A DNA stretch of 20,827 bases, taken from the NCBI GenBank assembly GCA_002402545.1, contig DHGA01000015.1, positions 1 to 20,827 of the forward strand, read 5' to 3'. Below the pieces are notes generated by a model. It was given only the letters and a program-made list of their open reading frames with translations. It made no database searches and was not told the DNA's origin. Source of the stretch: Syntrophaceae bacterium UBA4810. Lineage in GTDB: Bacteria; Desulfobacterota; Syntrophia; Syntrophales; Smithellaceae. Both the position numbers and the translations under genes were made by a program. Below are positions 1 through 7,169 of this stretch, piece by piece; positions within the stretch are counted from its first letter, which is position 1, and each line of letters opens with the position of its first letter.

Positions 1-1295
1 GTAAAGATCGGGAAAGAATAATTTTTAGAAACGTCCATAATTTCTTCCCGCGCGGAAATCATGGCCAGCGCGACCGGTTTTTTATATTTAGCCACCAGTT
101 TTTCCACGCCCTGCAAAAAAGTACGCGACATCTGCGCTTCGTACTGCGCGACATAGAGATGGTTAAAAAGAACACCGTCAAAAACGTCCAGCTTTAAAGC
201 TTCTTCCAGGATATCGGTAAATATCGTGTAATCGAATATTTCTCCTAAATCCAAGGGGTTTTGATGAGCGATTACCCGAGTGTGATAAATAGTTTTAATT
301 TTTTTTAAAAAAGATTCGGGAAAGGGCGTCATTTCAAAGCCTAATTTAGCACAGGCGTCCGCGGTCAAAACAGCGTGCCCCCCGGAGCGGGAAAGAACAG
401 CTACGCGCCTGCCTCTCATTAGCGGAATCCCGATGATTTTTACGGCATTGATTAAATTGATTTCATCTTCCACCCTGATTATCGCGGCCTGTTTGAAAGC
501 CGCGCCCGCTACGTCATCACTGCCGGAGAGTGCTGTCGTGTGAGACTGGGCGATTTTTTCGCTTGCCTGACTGCGGTTGGATTTTAAAACAATAATCGGC
601 TTGGGGGAGCGCATAGCCAGATCAAAAAACTCTCTGCCGCGTTTGAAACCCTCAAGATATGCCGTGATTATTTCTGTTTTCTCGTCTTGCAATAAATATT
701 CCAGAAAATGTGTTTCATCGAGCTGTAGCTTGTTGCCTATCGCCACAAACTTTCCCGGCGTGATGCCGTATCCGTGAAACGAACGAAGAAAAGTTCCTCC
801 CACACCGCCGCTTTGAACGATGAGCGCCACTTTTCCTGCCTCTGCCGGAATGTTGCTGAAGAAACTGAAGGGCATCATCATTTTGACGTCAAAATTTATT
901 GTGCCTACACAATTGGGGCCAATAACCTTCATGTTGTATTTATCGGCGATTTGCGAAACTTCGTCTTCCAGGGTTCTTCCTTCCAGGGAGTATTCGCTGA
1001 AGCCGCCCGCTTCGATTACTACGTGAGTTATTCCTTTTTCCCCGCAAGCGCGCATCAGAGCGGGAATTGTTTTGGCCGGAGTAAGAAAAATGGCGACGTC
1101 CGGTGTTTCGGGCAGATCCATAACATTTTTATAAATTTTAATGCCGGCAAGCTCTCCTTCCCGAGAACCGATGCCGTAGAGTCTGCCCTGATACCCGTTT
1201 TGTGAATTATTAAGCAATACGATGTTTGCGAGACTTGTCTTGGCGGTGGAGGCTCCAAAAACCGCCAGAGAACGCGGATAAAAAAACTTTTCCAT
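1..1295 (-). CDS. ADP-forming acyl-CoA synthetase (ACD-type), partial
   Basis: The gene runs off the left edge; 431 residues from the N-terminus are visible, starting at the ATG ending at 1295 with a weak AAAGG upstream. The order is a CoA-binding Rossmann domain (about 1-130, GPNCVG at 127-132) and then succinyl-CoA-ligase-like flavodoxin domains (QSGGVG 161-166, GNKLQLDE 187-194). The SHTTALSGSD motif at 251-260 carries His252, matching the phospho-histidine of ACD alpha subunits. Family knowledge: these enzymes convert acyl-CoA, ADP and phosphate to acid, CoA and ATP, or the reverse, in the cytoplasm. The ATP-grasp (beta) half, if fused, would lie outside the window. The crotonase lies 194 nt upstream on the same strand, which suggests that ATP is recovered from the products of beta-oxidation. 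The substrate cannot be read from the sequence. A related protein acetyltransferase (Pat-like) is an alternative, but no GNAT domain is visible here. Confidence 0.85.
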   Translation of the reverse strand, partial: MEKFFYPRSLAVFGASTAKTSLANIVLLNNSQNGYQGRLYGIGSREGELAGIKIYKNVMDLPETPDVAIFLTPAKTIPALMRACGEKGITHVVIEAGGFSEYSLEGRTLEDEVSQIADKYNMKVIGPNCVGTINFDVKMMMPFSFFSNIPAEAGKVALIVQSGGVGGTFLRSFHGYGITPGKFVAIGNKLQLDETHFLEYLLQDEKTEIITAYLEGFKRGREFFDLAMRSPKPIIVLKSNRSQASEKIAQSHTTALSGSDDVAGAAFKQAAIIRVEDEINLINAVKIIGIPLMRGRRVAVLSRSGGHAVLTADACAKLGFEMTPFPESFLKKIKTIYHTRVIAHQNPLDLGEIFDYTIFTDILEEALKLDVFDGVLFNHLYVAQYEAQMSRTFLQGVEKLVAKYKKPVALAMISAREEIMDVSKNYSFPIF

Positions 1296-1438
1296 CTAAG
1301 AAACTGCCTTTGAGCGAACCGGCCAGTAAAACAAGAAGTTGAATCAACTTTGATGCAAAGCCAGCCGGTTGATTATCGCTATATGCCGTGCGTAAATTGC
1401 TTACGCGTAATTGCTTTAGTCAGGATGCCCCTTGCGGT

Positions 1439-1463
1439 AAAAACAAAAAGGCACCCTGGCCCT
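1439..1463 (-). terminator. Possible weak intrinsic terminator after the crotonase gene
   Basis: Read on the minus strand, AGGGC (1459-1463) pairs with GCCTT (1448-1452, one G-U) around a 6-nt loop. It is followed by a T-rich run with one G (1439-1447). The stem has only 5 bp and competes with a larger possible stem, 1450-1457 with 1422-1429. It may attenuate rather than stop transcription into the downstream CoA-ligase gene. Confidence 0.35.
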
Positions 1464-1489
1464 GACCATTAATTAAACTTTTGCGAAGA

Positions 1490-2272
1490 TTAACGGCCTT
1501 TGAAATTAGGCGGTCTTTTCTCCAGGAAGGCTTTGGCTCCCTCTTTGAAATCTTCGGTAAACTGCAGTGCCTTGCTGGCGCCGGCTTCTATTTTCATGAT
1601 GCCGTCACGCAGGTTTGTTTCCAATCCCAGGCGCACCGCTTTCATGATTTCGCGCTGCGCGACAGGGGCGCCGCCGGCAAGTTTTTTGGCCAGTTTTTTA
1701 GCTGCTTCCAGAACTTCAGCCTGCGGCACAACCTTGTTGAGAAGACCTAATGCCAACGCGTCCTTTGCCGGCATAAAATCTCCGGTAAGCATAAGTTCCA
1801 GAGCTTTGGTTTTTCCGATGTAACGTGGAAGGCGCTGAGTTCCGCCCCAGCCGGGGTTCAAGCCCAGCTTTACTTCCGGTAGGCCCAGAGTCGCTTCTTC
1901 CGCCATGATTCTCAGGTGACAGCAGCAGGCCAGTTCCAAGCCTCCTCCGTAAGCGCCGCCCTGTATCGCGGCGATAACTACTTTGGGGTAATTTTCAATT
2001 TTGAAATAAATTTCGTTCCCGTTATATTTAGGAACATTTCCGGCTTGAAGACTGGCGAATTCGGTAATGTCCGCGCCGGCGGAAAACAACTTATTGCCGC
2101 TGCCGGTGATGATGATTGCGCGGACTGTATCATCATTTTCACATTTTGTTAAAAGATCTTCGATGTCTCTTAGCACGCCCTGTCCCATGGAATTTGCCGG
2201 GGGATGGTTGATAGCTGCGATGACCACCATTCCGTCCTGTTCCACATTTAACTTCTCGTAATTAAAAACCAT
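1490..2272 (-). CDS. Enoyl-CoA hydratase / crotonase family protein
   Basis: 260 residues, the usual length for a crotonase. It probably hydrates trans-2-enoyl-CoA to 3-hydroxyacyl-CoA in beta-oxidation, in the cytoplasm. The oxyanion-hole segments are SAGADITEF (64-72) and GGAYGGGLELA (105-115). Glu113 and Glu133 are 20 residues apart, matching the catalytic pair Glu144/Glu164 of rat enoyl-CoA hydratase, so hydratase activity is likely rather than only isomerase or hydrolase activity. GWGGTQRLPR follows at 141-150. The start has a strong AAAGGAG ribosome site about 8 nt upstream, and a consensus promoter lies just beyond it. The next gene on this strand is the ADP-forming CoA ligase. The usual CDIR motif after the first Glu is replaced by CCCHLRI, a mild oddity. 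The chain length of the substrate is unknown. Confidence 0.9.
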   Translation of the reverse strand: MVFNYEKLNVEQDGMVVIAAINHPPANSMGQGVLRDIEDLLTKCENDDTVRAIIITGSGNKLFSAGADITEFASLQAGNVPKYNGNEIYFKIENYPKVVIAAIQGGAYGGGLELACCCHLRIMAEEATLGLPEVKLGLNPGWGGTQRLPRYIGKTKALELMLTGDFMPAKDALALGLLNKVVPQAEVLEAAKKLAKKLAGGAPVAQREIMKAVRLGLETNLRDGIMKIEAGASKALQFTEDFKEGAKAFLEKRPPNFKGR

Positions 2273-2325
2273 TTTTCTTTCTCCTTTAGGTTTATTTGAA
2301 AAAAACGTTCATTTTTTGACGGGTG

Positions 2326-2354
2326 ATTATAAGAAGGACGCCATCTTGTGTCAA
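2326..2354 (-). promoter_or_regulatory. Sigma-70 promoter of the crotonase gene
   Basis: Perfect consensus on the minus strand: TTGACA (2349-2354), 17-bp spacer, TATAAT (2326-2331). Transcription should start near 2319, giving a leader of about 47 nt before the ATG at 2272. Confidence 0.85.
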
Positions 2355-2494
2355 GAGGAAATGGCTGCTAAAGGTTTTTGATAATAAACAGCGGCGGAAT
2401 TGATTTTGGGCCTTTTTGGCGGAACATTATCTGCGTGGGGGGAAATAAATATTTTGGCCAGCAAAAAAGCAGGCAGCCGATGCTGATAATAATG

Positions 2495-2523
2495 TTGTTT
2501 TTCCAAAATAATTACAAGATAAT
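2495..2523 (+). promoter_or_regulatory. Candidate promoter of mnmA
   Basis: TTGTTT (2495-2500), 17-bp spacer, GATAAT (2518-2523). The -10 box touches an upstream in-frame ATG at 2524. If this promoter is used, that ATG is too close to the transcript start to be translated, which supports the ATG at 2560 as the real start. Confidence 0.5.
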
Positions 2524-2559
2524 ATGCTACGTTTGAGGGGCTGGGCAAATATAAGCAAG

Positions 2560-3657
2560 ATGAAAAAAATATCGAAAAAAGTATTAGTAGCGATGAGCGG
2601 CGGAGTCGATTCTTCCGTGGCGGCGCTTCTTTTGTATGAGGCCGGTTATGACGTAACCGGCGCGACGATGCTTTTGGGTGTGCATCAGGATAGTGGCCAG
2701 CCGGGGCGTTTTACGGATGAAGCTGCCTCCGAAGCGGCGGCAGTCTGCGCGCAGTTAAGTATCCGTCACCTGACTCTTTCATTTGCTGATTTAATGGAAG
2801 AAAAAGTGATCAATAAATTTATCAGCGAATACAGCCACGGCCGCACGCCCAATCCCTGCGTGGATTGCAACCGTCATATTAAATTCGGCGCTTTGGTAAA
2901 AAAGGCCCGCGAGTTGGGATTTGATTATCTGGCTACCGGGCATTACGCGCGTATTGAAAAAGATAATAACACGTGGCATTTACTGCGTCCAAAAGATAAG
3001 ATAAAAGATCAAAGTTATTTTCTTTATGTTATCCGCGCCAAGGATTTGCCGTTTATTTTATTTCCGCTGGGCGATTTGAGCAAAGACGAAGTGAGGAAGA
3101 AAGCGAATAAAACCGGCCTGAAGACAGCACACAGAACAGAGAGCCAGGATATTTGTTTTGTGCCAGAAGGAAAATACGGCCAGGTATTTTCCGACCGCGG
3201 TATTGTTTCTACGCCAGGCGATATTTTGGATATGCGGGGAAATATTTTGGGAAGGCATAAAGGAATTATCCATTACACCATCGGCCAAAGAGGCGGGCTG
3301 GGGGTGAGCGCGAAACATCCGCTCTATGTTTTAAGGGTAGACGCGCAGGAAAATCAGGTTGTTGTTGGCCGCAAGGAAGATCTGTTGGCCTCCGGATTGA
3401 TTGCCGGCGAGCTCAACTTCCTTTCTGATAATTTTCCCGCGCGGCTTGAAGCAAAAATACGTTACCGGAAAAAACCTGCTCCCTGTATTGTGAAGAGAGA
3501 AAATGAAAAAATGATAGTAGAATTCAAGGAAAAACAGGAAGCGATTACACCAGGCCAGGCAGTAGTATTTTATGGCGGTGATGAAGTTCTGGGCGGCGGG
3601 AAAATAGAAAGCGTTATCCGGGGGAGACCGGGTAATGACTTTGTCATTCTCGTGTAA
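2560..3657 (+). CDS. mnmA: tRNA-specific 2-thiouridylase MnmA
   Basis: 365 residues from the ATG at 2560. An in-frame ATG at 2524 would add 12 residues, but those look unlike MnmA, whereas MKKISKKVLVAMSGGVDSS is a typical beginning. The enzyme installs sulfur at C2 of U34 in tRNA Lys, Glu and Gln, using ATP and persulfide sulfur from the cysteine desulfurase relay. Motifs: PP-loop SGGVDSS (13-19), TPNPCVDCN (96-104) whose Cys103 corresponds to the catalytic Cys102 of E. coli, ATGHYAR (125-131), DQSYFLY (150-156) and SQDICF (195-200) with the second catalytic Cys199. The C-terminal beta-barrel region begins near HKGIIHYTIGQRGG. The ribosome site is weak: a GAGG lies about 21 nt upstream and nothing better is closer. 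It is transcribed alone, divergent from the crotonase and convergent with accC. Confidence 0.95.
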   Translation: MKKISKKVLVAMSGGVDSSVAALLLYEAGYDVTGATMLLGVHQDSGQPGRFTDEAASEAAAVCAQLSIRHLTLSFADLMEEKVINKFISEYSHGRTPNPCVDCNRHIKFGALVKKARELGFDYLATGHYARIEKDNNTWHLLRPKDKIKDQSYFLYVIRAKDLPFILFPLGDLSKDEVRKKANKTGLKTAHRTESQDICFVPEGKYGQVFSDRGIVSTPGDILDMRGNILGRHKGIIHYTIGQRGGLGVSAKHPLYVLRVDAQENQVVVGRKEDLLASGLIAGELNFLSDNFPARLEAKIRYRKKPAPCIVKRENEKMIVEFKEKQEAITPGQAVVFYGGDEVLGGGKIESVIRGRPGNDFVILV

Positions 3658-3676
3658 GCGAAACGCGACACGAGAA
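3647..3676 (+). repeat. 9-bp inverted repeat over the mnmA stop codon
   Basis: TTCTCGTGT (3647-3655) pairs perfectly with ACACGAGAA (3668-3676). The 12-nt loop can form a nested GCG/CGC stem. The left arm overlaps the mnmA stop codon. There is no T-run on either side, so it is not a standard intrinsic terminator; it could protect the 3' end of the mRNA. Confidence 0.55.
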
Positions 3677-3745
3677 CCCAGAGAGCCTAAAGAGAGCTGT
3701 TTAGATAAAAAGAAAGCGAAGGAACGAAGGAGAAAAAAGGTTGGC

Positions 3746-3825
3746 CATTTCGAGAAGCGATCAGCAGATAAATCTTTTTACAAAAAACAAGATGTCTCGA
3801 CACACTAGAGATGACAAGACTGACG
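3746..3825. repeat. Possible remnants of dispersed palindromic repeats
   Basis: The mnmA-accC intergenic stretch holds two short segments, around 3748-3780 and 3790-3820. On one strand or the other they read like degenerate forms of the small intergenic repeats of the style AGATxTCTCG...CGAxATGACA found in many bacterial genomes (TTTCGAGAAGC... and ATGTCTCGAC...AGAGATGACA). No second copy exists in this window, so the assignment rests only on resemblance. Confidence 0.25.
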
Positions 3826-3933
3826 GGAGATAACGCAAATATCTGGTTTTGTTTTTGGAATTTAATATTTTGTGGAATAACGAAAAACTGAATTTCAGGA
3901 ATAAAGATTTGCCGCCGGTTTAGGGCTGATAAA

Positions 3934-5316
3934 TCATCTTTTGAGCGTATTTTTGATTTCCGGCCGGTCGGCAAGATCCGTCGTGTAGTTGCCGCTGATA
4001 AATTCTTCTGCATCCAAAACGGCGTGATGAAAGGGGATAGTGGTTTTTGGCCCTGTAAGCTCCAGTTCCGCGAGGGCGCGTTTCATGCGGGCAATGGCGT
4101 CGGCGCGGGTTTTTCCCGTACTCATAATCTTCATCATAAGCGAGTCGTAATAAAACGGGAAATTGTATCCTTCGAATATTCCTTCGTCGATGCGCAATCC
4201 GGGACCCTGCGGCAGCCGGAGCTTTTCGATAATGCCCGGCGAGGGCATAAAATTCCTTAGCGCGTCTTCGGCGTTGATGCGGCACTCGATAGCGTGACTG
4301 GTCATGCGTATATCGTCCTGACTGAAACTCAACTCTTCTCCTTCGGCGATGCGGATTTGCTCGCGGATGATATCGATGCCGGTAACCAGTTCCGTCACGC
4401 AGTGTTCTACCTGAAGACGGGAATTGATTTCGTTGAAATAAAATTTTCTTTCCTGCGGGAAGTAGAAAAATTCCACGGTGAGCGCGCCGACATACTCCAG
4501 CGCCAAGGCCACATCGATGGCCGCCGCGCCCATTTTCATCCTCCAGAAGGGGCTGACAATCGGGCAGGGAGCTTCTTCCACCAGTTTCTGGAAACGACGC
4601 TGGACGGAGCAATCACGCTCGCCCAGGTGCACGACATTGCCGTGGCTGTCGGCCAGCACCTGAAATTCTACATGCTTCATCCCCTGCAGATATTTTTCTA
4701 TATAAAAAGAAGATGTGCCGAAGGCTTTACGTCCGCGAACTTCAGCGGTATGAACCGCTTTTTCTATTTCGGCTTCGTTTAGGGCGATGGTGATACCGAT
4801 GCCGCCGCCGCCCCCCGACGGTTTGACAATAACCGGATAGCCCACATCCGCGGCGATATCGCGGGCCTGTTGTAATCCTTCGGCGCTGCCGCTGGCAATC
4901 GCGTCGTCGCAACCGGGCGTTACCGGGATGTTGATCATTCTCATCAGTTGGCGGGCGCGGTGTTTCGGTTTTGCCTTGGACATGCAACTGCTCGAAGGGC
5001 CGATAAAGATAATTTGCTCTTCTTCGCAGCGTTCGACAAAATCCGGGTTTTCCGCCAAGAAACCGTAGCCGGGATGAATGGCGTCCGCGCCGCTTTTTTT
5101 CGTCGCGTCTATTATTTTGTCAAAGTTGAGGTAGCTCTCCAGCGCGTCGGGCGGCCCGATTTCGTATTTTTCATCGGCAAGTTTAACGTGCAGCGCGTCC
5201 GTGTCCGCCTGTGAATAAACGGCCACGGAGGTGATTCCCATATCCCTGCAGGTGCGGATAGTGCGCACGGCGATTTCCCCGCGATTGGCAATGAGTATTT
5301 TTTTGAATTTCGCCAT
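3934..5316 (-). CDS. accC: Biotin carboxylase subunit of an acyl-CoA carboxylase
   Basis: 460 residues from the ATG ending at 5316, which has AAAGGG about 10 nt upstream; an earlier in-frame ATG at 5382 adds 22 residues unlike the family. It carboxylates biotin on a carrier protein using ATP and bicarbonate. The N-terminal domain starts FKKILIANRGEIA. The ATP-grasp loop is SGGGGGIGI (168-176). Catalytic residues are present: Lys165, Lys244 (RRFQKLVEEAP), Glu282, Glu296, Arg300, Gln302 and Glu304 (NEINSRLQVEH 295-305), plus AIECRINAED. The usual MGDK lysine segment reads AKPK (115-118), though a Lys is kept in place. No biotin carrier protein or carboxyltransferase gene is adjacent, so the partner is unknown: it could serve acetyl-, propionyl- or another acyl-CoA carboxylase, or act as subunit A of a pyruvate carboxylase. 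Confidence 0.85.
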   Translation of the reverse strand: MAKFKKILIANRGEIAVRTIRTCRDMGITSVAVYSQADTDALHVKLADEKYEIGPPDALESYLNFDKIIDATKKSGADAIHPGYGFLAENPDFVERCEEEQIIFIGPSSSCMSKAKPKHRARQLMRMINIPVTPGCDDAIASGSAEGLQQARDIAADVGYPVIVKPSGGGGGIGITIALNEAEIEKAVHTAEVRGRKAFGTSSFYIEKYLQGMKHVEFQVLADSHGNVVHLGERDCSVQRRFQKLVEEAPCPIVSPFWRMKMGAAAIDVALALEYVGALTVEFFYFPQERKFYFNEINSRLQVEHCVTELVTGIDIIREQIRIAEGEELSFSQDDIRMTSHAIECRINAEDALRNFMPSPGIIEKLRLPQGPGLRIDEGIFEGYNFPFYYDSLMMKIMSTGKTRADAIARMKRALAELELTGPKTTIPFHHAVLDAEEFISGNYTTDLADRPEIKNTLKR

Positions 5317-5546
5317 AAATAATTTCCCTTTAAAGTGATAATCATTTCCGGATATGTCCGAATATGGTTTGTAAAATAGCATGAACTATACCAGTCGCAC
5401 AATAAAAATCGTCCGATAAATGTTTCGTCAGGACAACTGTTTACAGTAAAGTTAAAAATATTTCTTGTTGAATAGCGCCGCAGGCGCGTAGTTGTTTTTG
5501 CACCGAGAAAATATTTACGCACATAGTCTGCCCATTGAAATCAAGA

Positions 5547-5573
5547 TTGACAGCGTATAAAAGCGCTGATAGT
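5547..5573 (+). promoter_or_regulatory. Candidate promoter of thiME
   Basis: TTGACA at 5547-5552 and GATAGT at 5568-5573, separated by 15 bp (short). A CAGCG/CGCTG inverted repeat (5551-5555, 5564-5568) overlaps the spacer. Transcription would begin just at the 5' edge of the TPP aptamer, as expected for a riboswitch leader. Confidence 0.5.
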
Positions 5574-5576
5574 AAA

Positions 5577-5668
5577 GACTTGGGGTGGCTAGGATTAAGA
5601 TTTTTGGCCTGAGATTATACCCGTTGAACCTGCTCTGGGTAATGCCAGCGAAGGGAGAAACAAGATAG
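5577..5668 (+). promoter_or_regulatory. TPP riboswitch (THI element)
   Basis: The conserved THI-box blocks appear in order: GGGGTGG (5582-5588), CTGAGA (5609-5614), ACCCGTTGAACCTG (5619-5632) and CTGGGTAATGCCAGCG (5635-5650), followed by AAGGGA. A short closing stem can form from CTTG (5579-5582) and CAAG (5661-5664). The element binds thiamine pyrophosphate in the nascent mRNA and represses the genes downstream. It sits about 80 nt before thiM, a classical target. Confidence 0.96.
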
Positions 5669-5718
5669 TTGTTATAGGCCCTTTCTCCCGGTTATGGCGG
5701 AAAAGGGTTTTTTATTTT
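5653..5718 (+). terminator. TPP-controlled terminator with competing antiterminator
   Basis: Terminator: CCCTTT (5679-5684), a bulged C, TCC (5686-5688), then GGA-AAAGGG (5699-5707), followed by six T, one A and four T. Antiterminator: GGGAGAAA (5653-5660, the 3' edge of the aptamer) pairs over 8 bp with TTTCTCCC (5682-5689, the 5' arm of the terminator). The two folds exclude each other. The expected outcome is termination with TPP bound and read-through without it. Confidence 0.85.
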
Positions 5719-5744
5719 AATAATCTGAAACAGGAGATAGAAGA

Positions 5745-6548
5745 ATGTCAATTGACGCAAAAGGAATATATCAGGCCATAGAAGAAATACGAGCTAAAGC
5801 GCCGGTAGTGCACAACATTACCAATTATGTGGCGATGAACAATTCCGCCAATGCCTTGCTCGCCATCGGCGCTTCGCCGGTGATGGCGCACGCCGAAGAG
5901 GAAATGGAAGAAATGGTGGGTATTGCCGCAGCGCTGGTTATCAATATCGGGACGCTCAGCGAGGCTTGGATTTCCTCCATGTTTGAAGCCGCCCATCAGG
6001 CCAGAATCAAAGGCATCCCGGTAGTTTTGGATCCGGTAGGTGCCGGCGCAACTTCCTATAGAACACAAACCGCGCTTGAATTGATCAGCAGTGAGCCGCC
6101 GACGATAATCCGCGGCAACGCTTCCGAAATCATGGCTCTTTTTGACGAGAAAACCAAAACAAAAGGTGTAGACAGCGCGGCCAGTTCCGACGATGCGGTC
6201 GCGATAGCAAAAAAAATCAGCGCGATAAATAAATGCGTGGTCTGTGTAAGCGGTGAGACGGATTATGTTGTTGATGACGATAAAGTTATTAAAATTCAAA
6301 ACGGGCATCCTTTGATGACCAGGGTAACCGGTTTGGGCTGCACGTCATCGGCTCTGTGCGGCGCATTTGCGGCGGTGGAAAATGACGCGCAAGTGGCGGT
6401 AGCCCAAGCCATGGCGGTAATGGGTATAGTGGGTGAAATGGCTGTGCAAAAAGCTGACGGGCCCGGCTCGCTACAGATGCATTTTCTGGATATTCTTTAT
6501 AGCTTAAGTCAGGATGATATTTCGCAACGTTTAAAAATTGAGGAATAA
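5745..6548 (+). CDS. thiM: Hydroxyethylthiazole kinase ThiM
   Basis: 267 residues, normal for ThiM. It phosphorylates 4-methyl-5-(2-hydroxyethyl)thiazole with ATP, salvaging the thiazole half of thiamine in the cytoplasm. Motifs: HNITNYV (23-29), DPVGAGAT (96-103), RGNASEI (123-129) and TGLGC (195-199), whose Cys199 corresponds to the active-site Cys198 of the Bacillus subtilis enzyme. The start has CAGGAG about 10 nt upstream. Together with thiE, 3 nt downstream, it forms an operon under the TPP riboswitch. No thiD or de novo thiazole or HMP genes are in the window, so whether the cell is a salvager or a full producer cannot be judged here. Confidence 0.95.
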   Translation: MSIDAKGIYQAIEEIRAKAPVVHNITNYVAMNNSANALLAIGASPVMAHAEEEMEEMVGIAAALVINIGTLSEAWISSMFEAAHQARIKGIPVVLDPVGAGATSYRTQTALELISSEPPTIIRGNASEIMALFDEKTKTKGVDSAASSDDAVAIAKKISAINKCVVCVSGETDYVVDDDKVIKIQNGHPLMTRVTGLGCTSSALCGAFAAVENDAQVAVAQAMAVMGIVGEMAVQKADGPGSLQMHFLDILYSLSQDDISQRLKIEE

Positions 6549-6551
6549 TAA

Positions 6552-7169
6552 ATGCGCGGAATTTATCTGGTCACCGATAGAAGTTTATGCCGCGGCAGGG
6601 CACTGACAGAAATTGTCCGGCAGGCGGCAGAAGGCAAAGTGGCCTACGTTCAGTTGCGGGAAAAAGAATTACCCGCCCGCGATTTTATCGATGAAGCGCG
6701 CGAAATAAAAAAAATATTAGAGCTGTATCACATCCCGTTGATTATTAACGACTGTGTGGAGGTTGCTCTTGCCTGTGATGCCGCGGGCGTGCATCTTGGC
6801 CAGTCTGACATGCCCTATTCCGAGGCACGCAAAGCGCTGGGAGAAAAAGCAATCATCGGCTTGTCCGTGGAAACCTGGCTCGATGTCGAAAAAGCTGAAA
6901 AGCTTAATGTTTCCTATATCGCGGCAAGCCCTGTTTTTGCCACGCCGACCAAAACGGACACTAAAAAGCCATGGGGCTTGGCGGGCCTGCAAAAAATAAA
7001 AAACTTCAGCCGTCATCCGGTAGTGGCGATCGGCGGCATTAATGAAAATAATATTTCTGAAGTGATAGGCGCGGGAGCTGATTGTATTGCTGTGGTTTCA
7101 GCAATCTGCTCGGCGGATGATCCGGCAATCGCCGTGCATAAGCTTAATGACCTGATTAGGTCTTTTTAG
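6552..7169 (+). CDS. thiE: Thiamine phosphate synthase ThiE
   Basis: 205 residues, a standard length. It couples HMP pyrophosphate with thiazole phosphate to give thiamine phosphate, using the product of ThiM next door. It is a TIM-barrel protein with QLREK (34-38, pyrophosphate site), IND (65-67), GVHLGQSD (79-86), VFATPTKT (128-135), VAIGGIN (158-164) and VVSAI (181-185). Its ribosome site GAGGAA lies inside the last codons of thiM, so the two genes are probably translationally coupled. The 3' end overlaps the convergent HEAT-repeat gene by 14 bp. Confidence 0.96.
   Translation: MRGIYLVTDRSLCRGRALTEIVRQAAEGKVAYVQLREKELPARDFIDEAREIKKILELYHIPLIINDCVEVALACDAAGVHLGQSDMPYSEARKALGEKAIIGLSVETWLDVEKAEKLNVSYIAASPVFATPTKTDTKKPWGLAGLQKIKNFSRHPVVAIGGINENNISEVIGAGADCIAVVSAICSADDPAIAVHKLNDLIRSF
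7149..7167 (+). terminator. Short terminator at the end of thiE
   Basis: GACCT (7149-7153), loop GATT, AGGTC (7158-7162), then five T (7163-7167). The whole element is inside the thiE coding sequence and overlaps the stop codon of the opposing gene. The stem is only 5 bp, so efficiency may be modest. Confidence 0.5.

Noticed and set aside
774..1205. 143-codon plus-strand open frame.
   Set aside because: It lies antisense to the CoA-ligase coding frame, whose motifs and codon pattern are clear; no ribosome site or family resemblance.
1336..1406. Small inverted repeats AAGTTGA-A-TCAACTT and GCGTAA-ATTGC-TTACGC between the CoA ligase and crotonase genes.
   Set aside because: Stems are short, with no T-run and no link to a start site; likely chance in a 194-nt gap.
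2351..2548. 65-codon minus-strand frame between the crotonase and mnmA genes.
   Set aside because: It covers both promoters (2326-2354 and 2495-2523), lacks a ribosome site, and its composition is unlike the genes nearby.
3920..4612. 230-codon minus-strand frame overlapping accC.
   Set aside because: It is Arg/Pro-rich, out of frame with the conserved biotin carboxylase, and has no independent start signal.
5748..6308. 186-codon minus-strand frame opposite thiM.
   Set aside because: ThiM motifs fix the real frame; the antisense frame is a by-product of codon bias.
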